The notes: generated by a model from the letters alone, not told the origin. Counted from the first letter of the stretch, positions 10,653 through 24,661 are shown. The stretch: DNA of 34,051 nt from Pluralibacter sp. (GCF_019237635.1 NZ_JAFAGS010000126.1:1-34051), one strand, 5' to 3'. Made by a program: numbers and translations.

Positions 10653-11372
10653 TCAGTTATCCCAGGCGTGTGGGGCGAACAAATACCCTTTATTGCGTAC
10701 CGTTTTGATGCGATAGGGCTCGGTGGCGCTATCGAGTAGCTTTTTGCGCAGGCGGGAAATCGCCACATCGACGCTGCGATCCATGCCGTCATAGGACACG
10801 CCGCGCAGGTTCTTCAGCAGCGCATCACGATCCATAATCTGCCCGGCGTGCGTTGCTAACTCCCACAGCAGATCAAAATCTGCGGTCGACAGCGCAATAT
10901 TTTCACCGCTCAGCAGCACCTGGCGGTTTACCGGGTCGATGGCCAGCGTCCCGAAGCGAATGGCTTTATGCGGCGTCAATGGGGACGCGCTCTTTTCACC
11001 GGGTACGATAGCGACATGCTGACGCAGATGCAGGCGCAGGCGCGCAAGCAGCACGGCGGGTGGGGTGGTTTTCAGAATGTAGTCGCTGGCGCCCATCTCG
11101 AGCGAAAGAATATGGTTCATGTCGCTGTCAAGGGAGGTGAGCAGCACAATCGGCCCCTGCCATTGCGCCCTCAGGTCGCGGCAAATCGTCATCCCGTCTT
11201 TTCCCGGCAGCATGATATCCAGCAGCACCAGATCAGGTTCTTCACGGAGTACAACCTCCTCGGCGCGATCGCCGCGAGGCTCGACGATAACGTCCATATC
11301 GTGCTTATTCAGGTAGGCTGCAATCAGCGAACCCACTTCCGGGTCATCTTCAACAAAGACTATCTTATTCAT
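10653..11372 (-). CDS. rstA: Response regulator RstA (OmpR/PhoB family)
   Basis: This 239-residue OmpR-type regulator has a receiver domain with acidic pocket EDD (8-10), phosphoacceptor Asp52 in LVLLDIMLPG, LLTS and a lysine in SDYILKTTPP. It is followed by a winged-helix DNA-binding domain ending RSVDVAISRLRKKLLDS and IKTVRNKGYLFAP. RstA binds TACA-N6-TACA-type sites and in E. coli activates asr and represses others, including csgD. A near-perfect site of this kind lies in front of asr in this window (31978-31991). It is the first gene of the rstA-rstB operon, diverging from ydgC with a 125-base promoter region. In E. coli PhoP activates this promoter. I see no clear PhoP box here, only the weak TTTAT...TTAAT pair around 11433-11448. 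Confidence 0.97.
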   Translation of the reverse strand: MNKIVFVEDDPEVGSLIAAYLNKHDMDVIVEPRGDRAEEVVLREEPDLVLLDIMLPGKDGMTICRDLRAQWQGPIVLLTSLDSDMNHILSLEMGASDYILKTTPPAVLLARLRLHLRQHVAIVPGEKSASPLTPHKAIRFGTLAIDPVNRQVLLSGENIALSTADFDLLWELATHAGQIMDRDALLKNLRGVSYDGMDRSVDVAISRLRKKLLDSATEPYRIKTVRNKGYLFAPHAWDN

Positions 11373-11497
11373 AACCGAGATACATCAGGAAAAAAGTTAA
11401 CATACACCGCAGGAAATCCTTGATCCATTAATCTTTCATAAATAACGCGACTTCCGTTATCCTGCCAACATTATTACGTGAAATGCAGGCGCAGGAA

Positions 11498-11833
11498 ATG
11501 GGATTACTGATCAAAGCGGCCTTAGGCGCGCTGGTCGTCGTGCTGATAGGGATTCTGGCGAAAACCAAAAATTACTACATTGCCGGGTTGATCCCGCTGT
11601 TTCCGACGTTTGCGATGATCGCGCATTATATTGTCGCCAGCGAGCGGGGCGTTGAGGCGCTGCGCGCCACTATCGTCTTCGGGATGTGGTCAATCATTCC
11701 CTATTTTCTTTATCTGCTGTCGCTGTGGTATTTCACTGGATTTCTGCGCCTGCCGTTGGCGCTGGCAGGCGCAGTGGCGTGCTGGAGTCTGAGCGCCTGG
11801 CTGCTTATTTTGCTATGGAGCCGTTTTCACTAA
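11498..11833 (+). CDS. ydgC: YdgC, GlpM-family inner-membrane protein
   Basis: From the ATG at 11498 the protein has 111 residues, as in E. coli YdgC, and begins MGLLIKAALGALVVVLIGIL. An ATG at 11483 would add five polar residues (MQAQE). The later start is chosen by homology and the GCAGGA before it. It has three to four hydrophobic segments (residues about 4-22, 27-46, 55-80 and 86-108), so it is an integral inner-membrane protein. The GlpM family is linked to alginate production in Pseudomonas, but no function is established in enterobacteria. It diverges from rstA, and its last four bases overlap the end of the convergent folM gene. Confidence 0.93.
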   Translation: MGLLIKAALGALVVVLIGILAKTKNYYIAGLIPLFPTFAMIAHYIVASERGVEALRATIVFGMWSIIPYFLYLLSLWYFTGFLRLPLALAGAVACWSLSAWLLILLWSRFH

Positions 11834-12552
11834 CGCAGCGGACGGCCGCCATCCACACCGAACGAACGCCCTGTGACATAGCAACTGGTCAGCAGATAAT
11901 CGACAAGATCGATTATCTCTTTTTCGCCCGGCGCGATTTTCATCAGCGACTTGTTTAACGCCTGTTGGCGATACTCGGCGTCATCGCTGTCGTTGAACAG
12001 AATCAGCGACGGCGCGATGGCGTTGACCTTCACCTCCGGCGCCAGTTTGCGGGCAAACGAGCGGGTCATATTATCAAGCGCGGCTTTGCTGGCGGCATAG
12101 GCGATATGCTTGTCGCTGCCGCGTTCAACCACGTAGTCGGTAAAATGGATGATATCGCTGGCGGCGTGGCCGTGGCCGCGTAAAAGCGGTTCCAGCGCAT
12201 GATTAAGCAAGTAGGGCGTCTGAACGTGGATCTGCAACATCTGCTGCATGACGTCCGCCAGCGATACGCCAGGTTTCTCCGCTTTCCAGTCGCTGGCGTT
12301 ATGCAGGATCGCGCGCAGCCCGTCAGTATGCGCCTTCACGCTGTCCGCGAAGGCCAGTACGCCATCGGTGGTGGCAAAGTCCGCTTTCAGGCAGACCGCG
12401 CCTGCGGCTTCCAGTGTTCCAATGGCGTCGTAGCGGGTGCGGTAGCTGACGATCACCGGTTGTTGCTGATTGAGGAAATGGTGGGCAAGGGCGAGACCGA
12501 TACGACGGCCTCCTCCCGTAATAAGCACTGGGCGCGACTGGTGATGCCCCAT
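11830..12552 (-). CDS. folM: Dihydromonapterin/dihydrofolate reductase FolM
   Basis: This 240-residue short-chain dehydrogenase/reductase has the same length as E. coli FolM (YdgB) and close identity. The nucleotide-binding motif TGGGRRIG lies at residues 12-19; its arginines suit NADPH. A catalytic Tyr and Lys are visible in YAASK, and the substrate loop runs through IAPSLILFND. FolM reduces dihydromonapterin to tetrahydromonapterin, the cofactor of phenylalanine hydroxylase in some bacteria, and weakly reduces dihydrofolate. The start has AAGGAG eight bases upstream. The gene lies 39 bases behind ydgI on the same strand and may be co-transcribed. It overlaps ydgC tail to tail by four bases. 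Confidence 0.96.
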   Translation of the reverse strand: MGHHQSRPVLITGGGRRIGLALAHHFLNQQQPVIVSYRTRYDAIGTLEAAGAVCLKADFATTDGVLAFADSVKAHTDGLRAILHNASDWKAEKPGVSLADVMQQMLQIHVQTPYLLNHALEPLLRGHGHAASDIIHFTDYVVERGSDKHIAYAASKAALDNMTRSFARKLAPEVKVNAIAPSLILFNDSDDAEYRQQALNKSLMKIAPGEKEIIDLVDYLLTSCYVTGRSFGVDGGRPLR

Positions 12553-12591
12553 CGTATACTCCTTAACAAATTGCGATGGGGTAATTTCGCG

Positions 12592-13974
12592 TTACCCCAC
12601 TAACATCCACGTTGCTGGAATTGCAGCAACCAATAATAACCCAATCAACGCGATTTCACGGCGATTCAGCATCTTGTCGAGCTCGTGGGTCCGGCGGGCA
12701 TATATAAACACCATTAACCCCGGTGCATAGAGCACCACGGACAGCAGCAGGTGCATTGGCCCTGACGCATACAACAACCATAGGCCATAAATGCATGCTC
12801 CGATACCCACCGCCTTGTGCAGCGGTTTGGTGGCAACTTTTAACAGGAACGCGCCAACAAGGAAATAGGGCACCAGGATCATTTCTGACGCAATGGTCAG
12901 CAGCGTGTTGTAATCCGAACCGGTCAACCAAATCAGAATCAGGCAAATCTGCACGCTGAAGTTGGTCAGCCACAGCGACGACGACGGCGCGTTATTCTTA
13001 TTCTGGCGAGCGAAAACCCGGGGGAACGCTTTATGCGTCGCCGCAATGAAAGGCACTTCTGCGGCCATAATTGTCCAGCTCAGATAGGCGCCGCAGACAG
13101 AGACAATAAGACCGGCGGCGATAACGATTTCACCCCATGACCCCATCATGCGCACCATCAAACCGGCCATCGACGGGTTGCGCATTTCTGCAAGCTCCGG
13201 ACGGGCAACCACGCCCAGCGAGAGCAGCGTTACCAGCAGATAGACGCACAGCGCTGATACGACGGCGAGAAGCGTCGCGCGGCCGACATCTTTTTTATTG
13301 CGGGCGCGTGCCGAGACGACGACCGCGCCTTCTACCCCGATGAATACCCACAGGGTGATGAGCATGGTGTCTTTCACCTGCTCCCAGACCGGGACGCCGA
13401 GCGCAATACCGTGGAAGTCGAGGCTAAAGACATCGCTGTTAAAGGCCATCGCAGCCAGCACAACGAACAGGCCCAACGGCACCAGTTTGGCGAGCGTGGC
13501 GACCAGGTTGATCCCGGCGGCGGTTTGTACGCCGCGCAGTACCAGAAAATGAACCACCCACAGCAGAATGGACGCACCTGCCATGGCTTGCCAGGTATTA
13601 CCGTCGCCGAACAGGCGCAGCTCAGGCGTATCGGTAAAAAAGCTCAGGGCGGAAAAGACAATCACCAGGTAGGAAACGTTGGCGATCACCGCACAGAGCC
13701 AGTATCCCCAGGCGGAGCAGAAGCCGATCAGCTCGCCGAAGCCTTCGCGGGCATAGGTAAAAATCCCGCCGTCCAGGTCAGGACGGATACGGGTCAACAC
13801 CAGCATAGCAAAGGCGAGGAACAGAATGCCCACCCCGGTTATTGCCCAACCGATCAATAGCGCGGCCGGGCTGGCAACTTCCGCCATGTTCTGCGGTAAG
13901 CTGAAAACGCCCGCACCCAGCATTGAGCTAAGTACCAGGGCCGTCAGGGCGCTAAGGCCGAGTTTCTTTTCCAT
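12592..13974 (-). CDS. ydgI: YdgI, basic amino-acid/polyamine antiporter (ArcD-type, APC superfamily)
   Basis: From the ATG at 13974 the protein has 460 residues, as in E. coli YdgI (also named ArcD). Another ATG two codons earlier (13980) directly abuts the AGG, so the inner one is better spaced. About 12 transmembrane segments are visible. The APC-type first helix is SSMLGAGVFSLPQNMAEVAS and a second conserved block is GGIFTYAREGFGELIGFCSA. The family includes arginine:ornithine and similar amino-acid antiporters. Substrate in enterobacteria is inferred from homology rather than shown. It precedes folM by 39 bases and follows the ydgH terminator, so it begins its own transcript from the 177-base gap at 13975-14151. 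Confidence 0.92.
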   Translation of the reverse strand: MEKKLGLSALTALVLSSMLGAGVFSLPQNMAEVASPAALLIGWAITGVGILFLAFAMLVLTRIRPDLDGGIFTYAREGFGELIGFCSAWGYWLCAVIANVSYLVIVFSALSFFTDTPELRLFGDGNTWQAMAGASILLWVVHFLVLRGVQTAAGINLVATLAKLVPLGLFVVLAAMAFNSDVFSLDFHGIALGVPVWEQVKDTMLITLWVFIGVEGAVVVSARARNKKDVGRATLLAVVSALCVYLLVTLLSLGVVARPELAEMRNPSMAGLMVRMMGSWGEIVIAAGLIVSVCGAYLSWTIMAAEVPFIAATHKAFPRVFARQNKNNAPSSSLWLTNFSVQICLILIWLTGSDYNTLLTIASEMILVPYFLVGAFLLKVATKPLHKAVGIGACIYGLWLLYASGPMHLLLSVVLYAPGLMVFIYARRTHELDKMLNRREIALIGLLLVAAIPATWMLVG

Positions 13975-14110
13975 TGGCATCCTGTTGTAAGGGGGATCAA
14001 TCCCAGAATATTTATTTTGCTAAATCGCATAAACATGGATGATTACGCTAAGGCGCGGGATTTTACGAAGAGAGTTGCAGGCTTGCAATGACAAGGACCA
14101 GAAAAAAACA

Positions 14111-14131
14111 AAAAAGGCAGCCGAAGCTGCC
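14111..14131 (-). terminator. Rho-independent terminator of ydgH
   Basis: Read on the minus strand, GGCAGC-TTCG-GCTGCC is followed by a T-run interrupted only once (complement of 14102-14115). The stable tetraloop hairpin begins 20 bases after the ydgH stop. Confidence 0.92.
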
Positions 14132-14151
14132 TTTGAAAGAAAAAATTTCGC

Positions 14152-15102
14152 TTATTTATACAGGTCAGCGCTGATCGTCATGTTACCGCCGCGTTCCTGC
14201 CACTGACGGGTGATGTGATAGTATTTCGCACCTTTCTTCGCTGCACGCTTAGCAACCTGATAAGAGATCTCAGTCATGTTGCCGTAGTTGCCGGTGAACT
14301 GAACGCTGTCAAACGGCACCATCTGGGCCGCAGCGACTTTATTCAGCTCTTCAATTTTAGTGCCGTCCGGAAGAGTGACGCTGTAACGTCCACCTTTTGA
14401 CGACTGGGTTTCATAGAACAAACCTACACCAGCGGTTGAGCCGACGCTAGAAGAGGTGGCAACGCCTGGGATCTCAACTTTTTTAGCGGCTTCACCGCCC
14501 TGCGCCAGCGCTGCGCGGCCTGCGTCAGAGTTGGCCGGGATGGCGTCGGCGCTCTGAACTACGCGTTTTTTCGCATCGGCTTTGTAGATGTACGCGGTTA
14601 CGCGCTGGTTGCCGCCGTCGTTGGCGTCAATCTGGCGAACGATGAAGAACGAGGCAGCGCCTTTTTCTTTCGCGGCCTTAGCGATAGCGGAGTTGACGTC
14701 CGGCTGGCTGCGATAGAAGCCCTGTACGGTCACGGTATCAAAAGGTTCAAGCTGAGCCGCCTGGTCTTTTGGCAATTCGGTCACGCCGTTAATGACGCGG
14801 TTTTTCGGCGCATCGGCTTTTGGCGCATCCTGCTTATAAAGGTCGGCGGTAACGCGCGAGTTGCCGCTGTTGCCATAGTCAAAGTTGCTAACAACATAGA
14901 AAGAGGCAGCACCTTCTTGATCCGCTTTATTCGAAACGGCCTGAACGGCATCGCCAATCGCATTGAAACGACCGGTAATTACGATACGGTCATATGGCTT
15001 GAGGGCTGCTGCTTGCTCCGGTGTCAACTCGGTGGCTGCATTAGCGGTAAACGCGGTCGCAGACAGGAGGGCTGACGCCAGGAGAGTGTTCTTAAGCTTC
15101 AT
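14152..15102 (-). CDS. ydgH: YdgH, secreted protein with three DUF1471 (YdgH/BhsA/McbA) repeats
   Basis: This 316-residue protein starts with a Sec signal peptide (MKLKNTLLASALLSATAFTANA, cleaved near residue 22). It then carries three repeats of the DUF1471 or YdgH/BhsA/McbA-like fold, each built around 'PFD.V...G....' and ending in an 'R-(V/I)-(T/S)-A-(D/Y)-(L/I)-Y-K' strand: residues about 35-90, 118-175 and 255-316. Small one-domain relatives (BhsA, McbA) take part in stress responses and biofilm formation; YdgH itself has no firm molecular function. Length and sequence match E. coli YdgH (314 residues). The start has AAGGA eight bases upstream. It diverges from pntA across a long 522-base region and ends in its own strong terminator, so it is monocistronic. 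Confidence 0.95.
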   Translation of the reverse strand: MKLKNTLLASALLSATAFTANAATELTPEQAAALKPYDRIVITGRFNAIGDAVQAVSNKADQEGAASFYVVSNFDYGNSGNSRVTADLYKQDAPKADAPKNRVINGVTELPKDQAAQLEPFDTVTVQGFYRSQPDVNSAIAKAAKEKGAASFFIVRQIDANDGGNQRVTAYIYKADAKKRVVQSADAIPANSDAGRAALAQGGEAAKKVEIPGVATSSSVGSTAGVGLFYETQSSKGGRYSVTLPDGTKIEELNKVAAAQMVPFDSVQFTGNYGNMTEISYQVAKRAAKKGAKYYHITRQWQERGGNMTISADLYK

Positions 15103-17154
<2,052 letters not shown>

Positions 17155-17161
17155 GGGGTAA

Positions 17162-18553
<1,392 letters not shown>

Positions 18554-18574
18554 GCGATAGCGTAAAAAATATAA

Positions 18575-18606
18575 GCCGCCTCCGGTAAAAGGGAGGCGGC
18601 TTTTTT
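18575..18606 (+). terminator. Rho-independent terminator of pntAB
   Basis: GCCGCCTCC (18575-18583) pairs perfectly with GGAGGCGGC (18592-18600), followed by TTTTTT. It lies 22 bases after the pntB stop. Confidence 0.93.
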
Positions 18607-18608
18607 GT

Positions 18609-18624
18609 TATGATGTAGATCACA
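18609..18624 (+). promoter_or_regulatory. CRP-like site TATGA-N6-TCACA upstream of leuE
   Basis: One half-site is exact (TCACA) and the other has one mismatch to TGTGA, with the correct 6-base spacer. It lies only 31 bases from the leuE start and directly behind the pntB terminator, so a normal activator position is doubtful. Confidence 0.25.
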
Positions 18625-18655
18625 CTTCGTGAATACACAAATAAGGGAGAGCAGG

Positions 18656-20445
<1,790 letters not shown>

Positions 20446-20453
20446 GCGGGCGA

Positions 20454-20484
20454 CCAGCGGGCTTCCCCGCTGGTTATCTCTTTT
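20454..20484 (+). terminator. Rho-independent terminator of leuE-frmA
   Basis: CCAGCGGG (20454-20461) pairs with CCCGCTGG (20466-20473) around a 4-base loop, followed by TTATCTCTTTT. Confidence 0.8.
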
Positions 20485-20518
20485 GCAAGAACTGTGATCC
20501 ATGTTGCGCTTTTACCGG

Positions 20519-20545
20519 TAAGAGATTCTGTCGCCAGGCCGATGA
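20519..20545 (+). promoter_or_regulatory. Sigma-28 (FliA) promoter of the chemotaxis receptor
   Basis: TAAG (20519-20522), a 15-base spacer, then GCCGATGA (20538-20545). This differs from the flagellar class 3 consensus TAAA-N15-GCCGATAA at one base in each element, with exact spacing. It lies 51 bases before the receptor's start codon. Confidence 0.85.
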
Positions 20546-20596
20546 CTATCTTACGGGCGTGTTGGTACGCCTCTTACCCAAAGAGAGTCGATAGCC

Positions 20597-22288
20597 ATGG
20601 ACAAAACAGCAGCGATGCTCAAGCCACAAAAAGTCAGTTTTTTGCACCACATCAGGTTGGTTCCGCTTTTTTCCGCCATTCTGGGCGGTATTTTGCTGCT
20701 ATTCGCATTAAGTTCAGGGCTCGCCGGGTATTTTTTACTACAGGCCGACAGCGATCAACGCGATGTGACCGAAGAGCTACAGGTGCGCACAGGACTGTCA
20801 AACAGCTCAAACCACCTTCGTACCGCGCGTATTAATATGGTCCATGCCGGGGCGGCCAGCCGTATCGCGGAAATGGACGATATGAAACAGAACATTGCCG
20901 ACGCCGAACTGCGCATTAAACAGTCACAGCAAGGTTTCCAGGAATATGTGAACCGTCGGGTTAAAACGCCGGCAGATGAAGCGCTGGATGGCGACATCAA
21001 TGCCCGCTACAACGCCTATGTCGCAGGCCTTCAGCCAATGCTGAAGTATGCCAAAAACGGCATGTTTGAGGCGATCATCAACCATGAAAACGAGCACGCT
21101 CGTCAACTGGATGCGGCGTACAACGATGTGCTGCAAAAGGCTATCCAGATCCGTAGCGACAGAGCGAATCAGCTTTCGGCATCGGCCCACAGCCGTACAC
21201 AACTTGGCATCGCGTTTATGATTGGCGCCTTTGTGCTGGCGTTGGTGCTGACGCTGATAACCTTTATCGCGCTGCGCCGTACCGTGGTGAACCCGCTTAA
21301 ACGGGCTCTGCAGCGCATTGAGCAGATTGCCGACGGTAACCTCACACTGCCGGATGAACTGACCGGGCGCAGCGAAATTGGCAAACTGAGCCATGAGCTA
21401 CAGAAAATGCAGCGCGCGCTGTCGAAAACGGTGGGCACGGTTCGTCAGGGGACAGAGGAGATTTACCGCGGCACCAGCGAAATCTCTGCCGGAAACACCG
21501 ATCTGTCGTCCCGAACCGAGCAGCAGGCGGCCGCCATTGAGGAGACTGCGGCCAGTATGGAACAGCTGACCGCAACGGTGAAACAAAACGCCGATAATGC
21601 CCACCATGCCAGCAAATTGGCGGAAGATGCCTCCGGTAAGGCCACGCGAGGCGGTCAGATTGTTTCCGGCGTGGTGTCAACGATGGGCAATATCTCCAGC
21701 AGCTCGAAGAAAATCTCGGAGATTACCGCGGTGATTAACAGCATTGCCTTCCAGACCAATATTCTGGCGCTGAACGCCGCGGTTGAAGCGGCGCGCGCTG
21801 GCGAGCAGGGGCGCGGCTTTGCGGTTGTTGCCAGCGAAGTGCGGACGCTGGCCAGTCGAAGCGCGCAGGCGGCGAAGGAGATTGAAGGACTTATCAGCGA
21901 ATCCGTCACCCTAATCGATCGCGGGTCGGACGAGGTTGTGGCAGCGGGCAGCACGATGAAAGATATCGTGGAGGCGGTGAAACGCGTTACCGATATTATG
22001 CTGGAGATTGCGGCAGCCTCTGACGAGCAGAGCCGGGGGATCCAGCAGGTGAGCCAGGCCATTTCCGAAATGGATAACGTGACCCAGCAAAACGCCTCAC
22101 TGGTCGAGGAGTCGTCTGCGGCGGCATCGTCGCTGGAAGAACAAGCGGCGCGCCTGACCGAAGCGGTAGGGGTATTTCGCCTGCAAGGCGGCGTCAGTGC
22201 CGTGCGCCAGAAGCAGGCACCTTCCGTCGCTCCGTTTGTCACGGCTCGCCCGGCGGTCGCTGACGGTGACAACTGGGAAACCTTCTGA
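20597..22288 (+). CDS. Methyl-accepting chemotaxis protein
   Basis: This 563-residue transmembrane chemoreceptor has TM1 at about residues 21-48, a periplasmic ligand-binding domain of about 150 residues with the look of a four-helix-bundle (TarH) sensor, and TM2 at about 203-226. A HAMP domain follows to about 280, then a long methylation/signalling coiled coil. The hairpin tip is [20 protein letters not shown] plus [17 protein letters not shown], and methylation segments such as [17 protein letters not shown] are visible. The last five residues, NWETF, are the CheR/CheB tether found on major receptors (Tar, Tsr). The ligand is not evident; the sensor is not a close match to E. coli Tar, Tsr, Trg or Tap as I recall them. 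A sigma-28 promoter drives it, so it belongs to the flagellar regulon. Confidence 0.95.
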   Translation: MDKTAAMLKPQKVSFLHHIRLVPLFSAILGGILLLFALSSGLAGYFLLQADSDQRDVTEELQVRTGLSNSSNHLRTARINMVHAGAASRIAEMDDMKQNIADAELRIKQSQQGFQEYVNRRVKTPADEALDGDINARYNAYVAGLQPMLKYAKNGMFEAIINHENEHARQLDAAYNDVLQKAIQIRSDRANQLSASAHSRTQLGIAFMIGAFVLALVLTLITFIALRRTVVNPLKRALQRIEQIADGNLTLPDELTGRSEIGKLSHELQKMQRALSKTVGTVRQGTEEIYRGTSEISAGNTDLSSRTEQQAAAIEETAASMEQLTATVKQNADNAHHASKLAEDASGKATRGGQIVSGVVSTMGNISSSSKKISEITAVINSIAFQTNILALNAAVEAARAGEQGRGFAVVASEVRTLASRSAQAAKEIEGLISESVTLIDRGSDEVVAAGSTMKDIVEAVKRVTDIMLEIAAASDEQSRGIQQVSQAISEMDNVTQQNASLVEESSAAASSLEEQAARLTEAVGVFRLQGGVSAVRQKQAPSVAPFVTARPAVADGDNWETF

Positions 22289-22302
22289 CCGCAAAGACCT
22301 GT

Positions 22303-22343
22303 CGCTGCGTCGCTTATGCCATTAAAACATAAGCAGCGCAGCG
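22303..22343 (+). terminator. Long hairpin after the chemoreceptor gene, no T-run
   Basis: Two 16-base arms (22303-22318 and 22328-22343) pair except for two central positions, leaving a 9-base loop. The sequence after it (GTTAAAAAAT) has no T-run, so ordinary intrinsic termination on this strand is doubtful. It may protect the mRNA 3' end or act with Rho. Confidence 0.45.
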
Positions 22344-22436
22344 GTTAAAAAATATTCGCCCTAGATTGTCTTTGGTTAAAAAATCGGCAGGAAGGCGTGG
22401 TATACTTAACAGGTTTTCAACATAAATGAGGATGTT

Positions 22437-22625
22437 ATGGATACCGAGTTAACCCCTGCGCAACTGGCTGTCGAATATCTCCGTCGCGACCCAACCGTTT
22501 TAACCCCGGCACAATACCTGAAACGTGTTAAACAGCTTGAACTGGAATTTGCCGACCTGATGTCGCTTTCCTCGCTTGAGCTCAAAGAAGAGATCGATTT
22601 CGCCTGGCGTCTGGGTATCCACTAA
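22437..22625 (+). CDS. 62-residue conserved-looking protein of unknown function
   Basis: The small ORF begins MDTELTPAQLAVEYLRRDPT and ends AWRLGIH. GAGGA lies six bases before the ATG, and a TATACT -10 element is at 22401-22406. A perfect terminator follows 18 bases after the stop, so it looks like a genuine single-gene transcript. The protein is acidic and Leu-rich with no membrane segment, and is probably mostly helical: two 'LTPAQ' repeats (residues 5-9 and 21-25) precede a helix around LKRVKQLELEFADLMSLSS. I do not recognise the family. It occupies the position where E. coli has ynaJ near uspE, but it is not YnaJ, which is a membrane protein. Confidence 0.75.
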   Translation: MDTELTPAQLAVEYLRRDPTVLTPAQYLKRVKQLELEFADLMSLSSLELKEEIDFAWRLGIH

Positions 22626-22643
22626 GCTGTCTTTCATGGCTAA

Positions 22644-22679
22644 AAAAAATCCCGGCAGGTATTCCCACCGGGATTTTTT
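22644..22679. terminator. Bidirectional Rho-independent terminator
   Basis: AAAAAATCCCGG (22644-22655) pairs perfectly with CCGGGATTTTTT (22668-22679), giving a T-run in both directions. It serves the 62-residue gene on the plus strand and uspE on the minus strand, which converge here. Confidence 0.93.
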
Positions 22680-22697
22680 GTTTATCGCCAGGTCAAA

Positions 22698-23648
22698 TCA
22701 GTCGTCCTCTTCATCATCAAGCTCGACCGGACTCTGGTATTGGTCGGGTTTAAGCGCCAGAAGGTCGCAGCGCAGATGATCGATAACCTGTTCAGCCGTA
22801 TTGCCAAGAAATGCGGCAGAGAGACCGGTACGACCCACGGTCCCCAGCACCACAACCCCCGCCTGTAGATGCTCCGCCAGGTCCGGGATCACCTCTTCAG
22901 GCAGGCCTTTTTCGACATGCGTCATATTCTCAGCGATGCTGAATTTTTGGCGCAGCGCTTTCATCGCCAGCAGGTGTTGTCCTCGAATGGCGTCGTTATA
23001 GACGCCGGGGTCAAAATCCGGTAGCTCAATGGCAATGTTAATCGGGGTAACCGGGTAGGCGCCGATAAGATGGACTTCAGTATGGTTAATCTGCTCCGCC
23101 AGCTGTAGCGTTTCGCGAACCAGCTTCTCGTTGAGGGCGTTGTGATACAGTTCTTCACTGGCCAGGTTGACGGCCACCAACGCTTTGCCGCCTTCCGGCC
23201 ACGGCTGGTCTTTTACCATCCATACCGGACATGGGCATTTGCGCAGCAGATGCCAGTCGGTCGGGGTAAAAATGACGGCCTCAAGCTTGTCGTGTTGATG
23301 CGCCATTTTCAGCAGCAGGTCATGACCGCCGCTGATAATTTCCTGAATAATCGCTTCGAAAGGACGGTTATGCCAGACCACTTTGATATCAATCGGCACC
23401 CCGGTTTCGAGGTAATACTTCGCCTGCTCGCGGATCCACGCGGCGCGTTGGCTAATGACGCCCTGACGCATCGCGGTGCGCTCATCGGGCGACAGAAGGG
23501 TGGTCATCTCGTAGGAAAAATCGTAGATCGGCAAAAAGGCTTTGATGCGGCCACCAATCCGTTGATGCAAATAAACAGCACGCCGTAATGCCGGTTGATC
23601 ATCCTGGTTCGGATCGATGGCAACCAGCATATTTTGATACTTCGCCAT
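22698..23648 (-). CDS. uspE: Universal stress protein E
   Basis: From the ATG at 23648 ([17 protein letters not shown]) the protein has 316 residues, equal to E. coli UspE, with AGGAGA 12 bases upstream. The longer frame would add nine unrelated residues. It contains two tandem Usp domains (about 1-150 and 160-316). The second ends in the nucleotide-loop pattern [20 protein letters not shown], and the C-terminus is acidic (ELDDEEDD). UspE is a cytoplasmic stress protein linked to DNA-damage resistance, cell aggregation and motility in E. coli. It lies downstream of fnr on the same strand, as in E. coli. The 227 bases between them contain a 20-base direct repeat. Confidence 0.96.
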   Translation of the reverse strand: MAKYQNMLVAIDPNQDDQPALRRAVYLHQRIGGRIKAFLPIYDFSYEMTTLLSPDERTAMRQGVISQRAAWIREQAKYYLETGVPIDIKVVWHNRPFEAIIQEIISGGHDLLLKMAHQHDKLEAVIFTPTDWHLLRKCPCPVWMVKDQPWPEGGKALVAVNLASEELYHNALNEKLVRETLQLAEQINHTEVHLIGAYPVTPINIAIELPDFDPGVYNDAIRGQHLLAMKALRQKFSIAENMTHVEKGLPEEVIPDLAEHLQAGVVVLGTVGRTGLSAAFLGNTAEQVIDHLRCDLLALKPDQYQSPVELDDEEDD

Positions 23649-23726
23649 ACTAGGTCTCCTTACAACTGTAACCACAGTCTGTAATTAAAAGATAACCCAT
23701 ATGTCCGGAATGAAACAGAGGTGAAA

Positions 23727-23746
23727 CTCCACCAGATCAATAAATC
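23727..23746 (+). repeat. 20-base direct repeat, copy 1, upstream of uspE
   Basis: CTCCACCAGATCAATAAATC differs at one base from the copy at 23835-23854, 108 bases away. With the AGGTGAAA before it, it also resembles 27208-27224 upstream of tqsA. Confidence 0.6.
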
Positions 23747-23823
23747 AGGAAAATTTATATCGGGTTACCACCCCTGTGCGGTATACCGCGAAACCCGCGA
23801 GCTAGCCGTGTTATCGAATAAAG

Positions 23824-23838
23824 GAGGAAGAACCTCCG
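23824..23838 (-). terminator. Weak hairpin terminator candidate for fnr
   Basis: On the minus strand, GGAGG-TTCTT-CCTCC is followed by TTTATTC, about 38 bases after the fnr stop. The stem is short. Confidence 0.4.
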
Positions 23839-23854
23839 CCAGATCAATAAATCC
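23835..23854 (+). repeat. 20-base direct repeat, copy 2
   Basis: CTCCGCCAGATCAATAAATC is 19/20 identical to 23727-23746. It overlaps the right arm of the hairpin at 23824-23838. Confidence 0.6.
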
Positions 23855-23875
23855 GACGAAGGGGAGGCGAAGGGA

Positions 23876-24628
23876 TCAGGCGACGTTGCGGGCCTGGCCA
23901 GCAAGTACCGCCAGCGCATCGCCATCTTCGATAGTGATGTATTTGCCTTTTACCGCCAGCATTCCACTTTTCTGGAAGCGGCCCAGCAGACGGCTGATGG
24001 TTTCCACGGTCAGGCCGAGATAGTTGCCGATATCGCCGCGGGTCATGGTTAAACGGAACTCACGCGGTGAGAAGCCGCGCTGCGCAAAGCGGCGGGAGAG
24101 GTTGTAGATAAAGGCTGCCAGACGTTCTTCCGCGTTCTTTTTCGACAGCAACAGGATCATATCCTGGTCGCCTTTGATCTCACCGCTCATCAAACGCATC
24201 ATCTGCTGGCGCAGATTCGGCATTTTGCCGGACAGGTCATCCAGGGTTTCAAAGGGGATTTCGCAGACCATTGATGTTTCCAGCGCCTGCGCAAAGCTCG
24301 GGTGATGGCCGGTGCCGATAGCATCGAAACCGACCAGGTCGCCTGCCAGATGAAAGCCCGTTATCTGCTCATCACCTTGTTCGGTGATGGTATAGCTCTT
24401 AATGGTACCGGAGCGAATGGCATATAACGATTTCAGTTCGTCACCTGCTTTGAATAGCGTTTGCCCTTTCTGAATGGGCTTTTTCCGCTCGATAATATTA
24501 TCGAGTTGATCAAGCTCATGCTCGTTCAGGGTGAACGGGATACACAGTTGGCTGATACTGCAATCCTGGCAGTGGATGGCACAACCGCCAGACTGAATGC
24601 GTCGTATAATTCGCTTTTCCGGGATCAT
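23876..24628 (-). CDS. fnr: FNR, oxygen-sensing global transcription regulator
   Basis: From the ATG at 24628 ([15 protein letters not shown]) the protein has 250 residues and is nearly identical to E. coli FNR. The [4Fe-4S] ligands Cys20, Cys23, Cys29 and Cys122 are all present, along with the non-ligand Cys16. The CRP-like sensor domain is followed by the dimerisation helix and a helix-turn-helix with the recognition segment [16 protein letters not shown] (Glu, Ser and Arg read TTGAT). FNR binds TTGAT-N4-ATCAA when anaerobic, activating anaerobic respiration and repressing aerobic genes. Starts further upstream would add 27 unrelated residues. A site of this kind lies 20 bases upstream of the start, consistent with known autoregulation. 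It lies between ogt and uspE, as in E. coli. Confidence 0.98.
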   Translation of the reverse strand: MIPEKRIIRRIQSGGCAIHCQDCSISQLCIPFTLNEHELDQLDNIIERKKPIQKGQTLFKAGDELKSLYAIRSGTIKSYTITEQGDEQITGFHLAGDLVGFDAIGTGHHPSFAQALETSMVCEIPFETLDDLSGKMPNLRQQMMRLMSGEIKGDQDMILLLSKKNAEERLAAFIYNLSRRFAQRGFSPREFRLTMTRGDIGNYLGLTVETISRLLGRFQKSGMLAVKGKYITIEDGDALAVLAGQARNVA

Positions 24629-24647
24629 AGATATGCTCGAGCCGTAA

Positions 24648-24661
24648 TTGATATTAGTCAA
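24648..24661. promoter_or_regulatory. FNR box upstream of fnr
   Basis: TTGAT-ATTA-GTCAA differs from TTGAT-N4-ATCAA at one base. On the minus strand it reads TTGAC-TAAT-ATCAA. It lies 20 bases before the fnr start, near the expected transcription start, which suits autorepression. Confidence 0.7.

Noticed and set aside
18629-18655. N-terminal extension of leuE from an upstream ATG
   Set aside because: The GTG start at 18656 has a properly spaced AAGGGAGA and gives exactly the family length.
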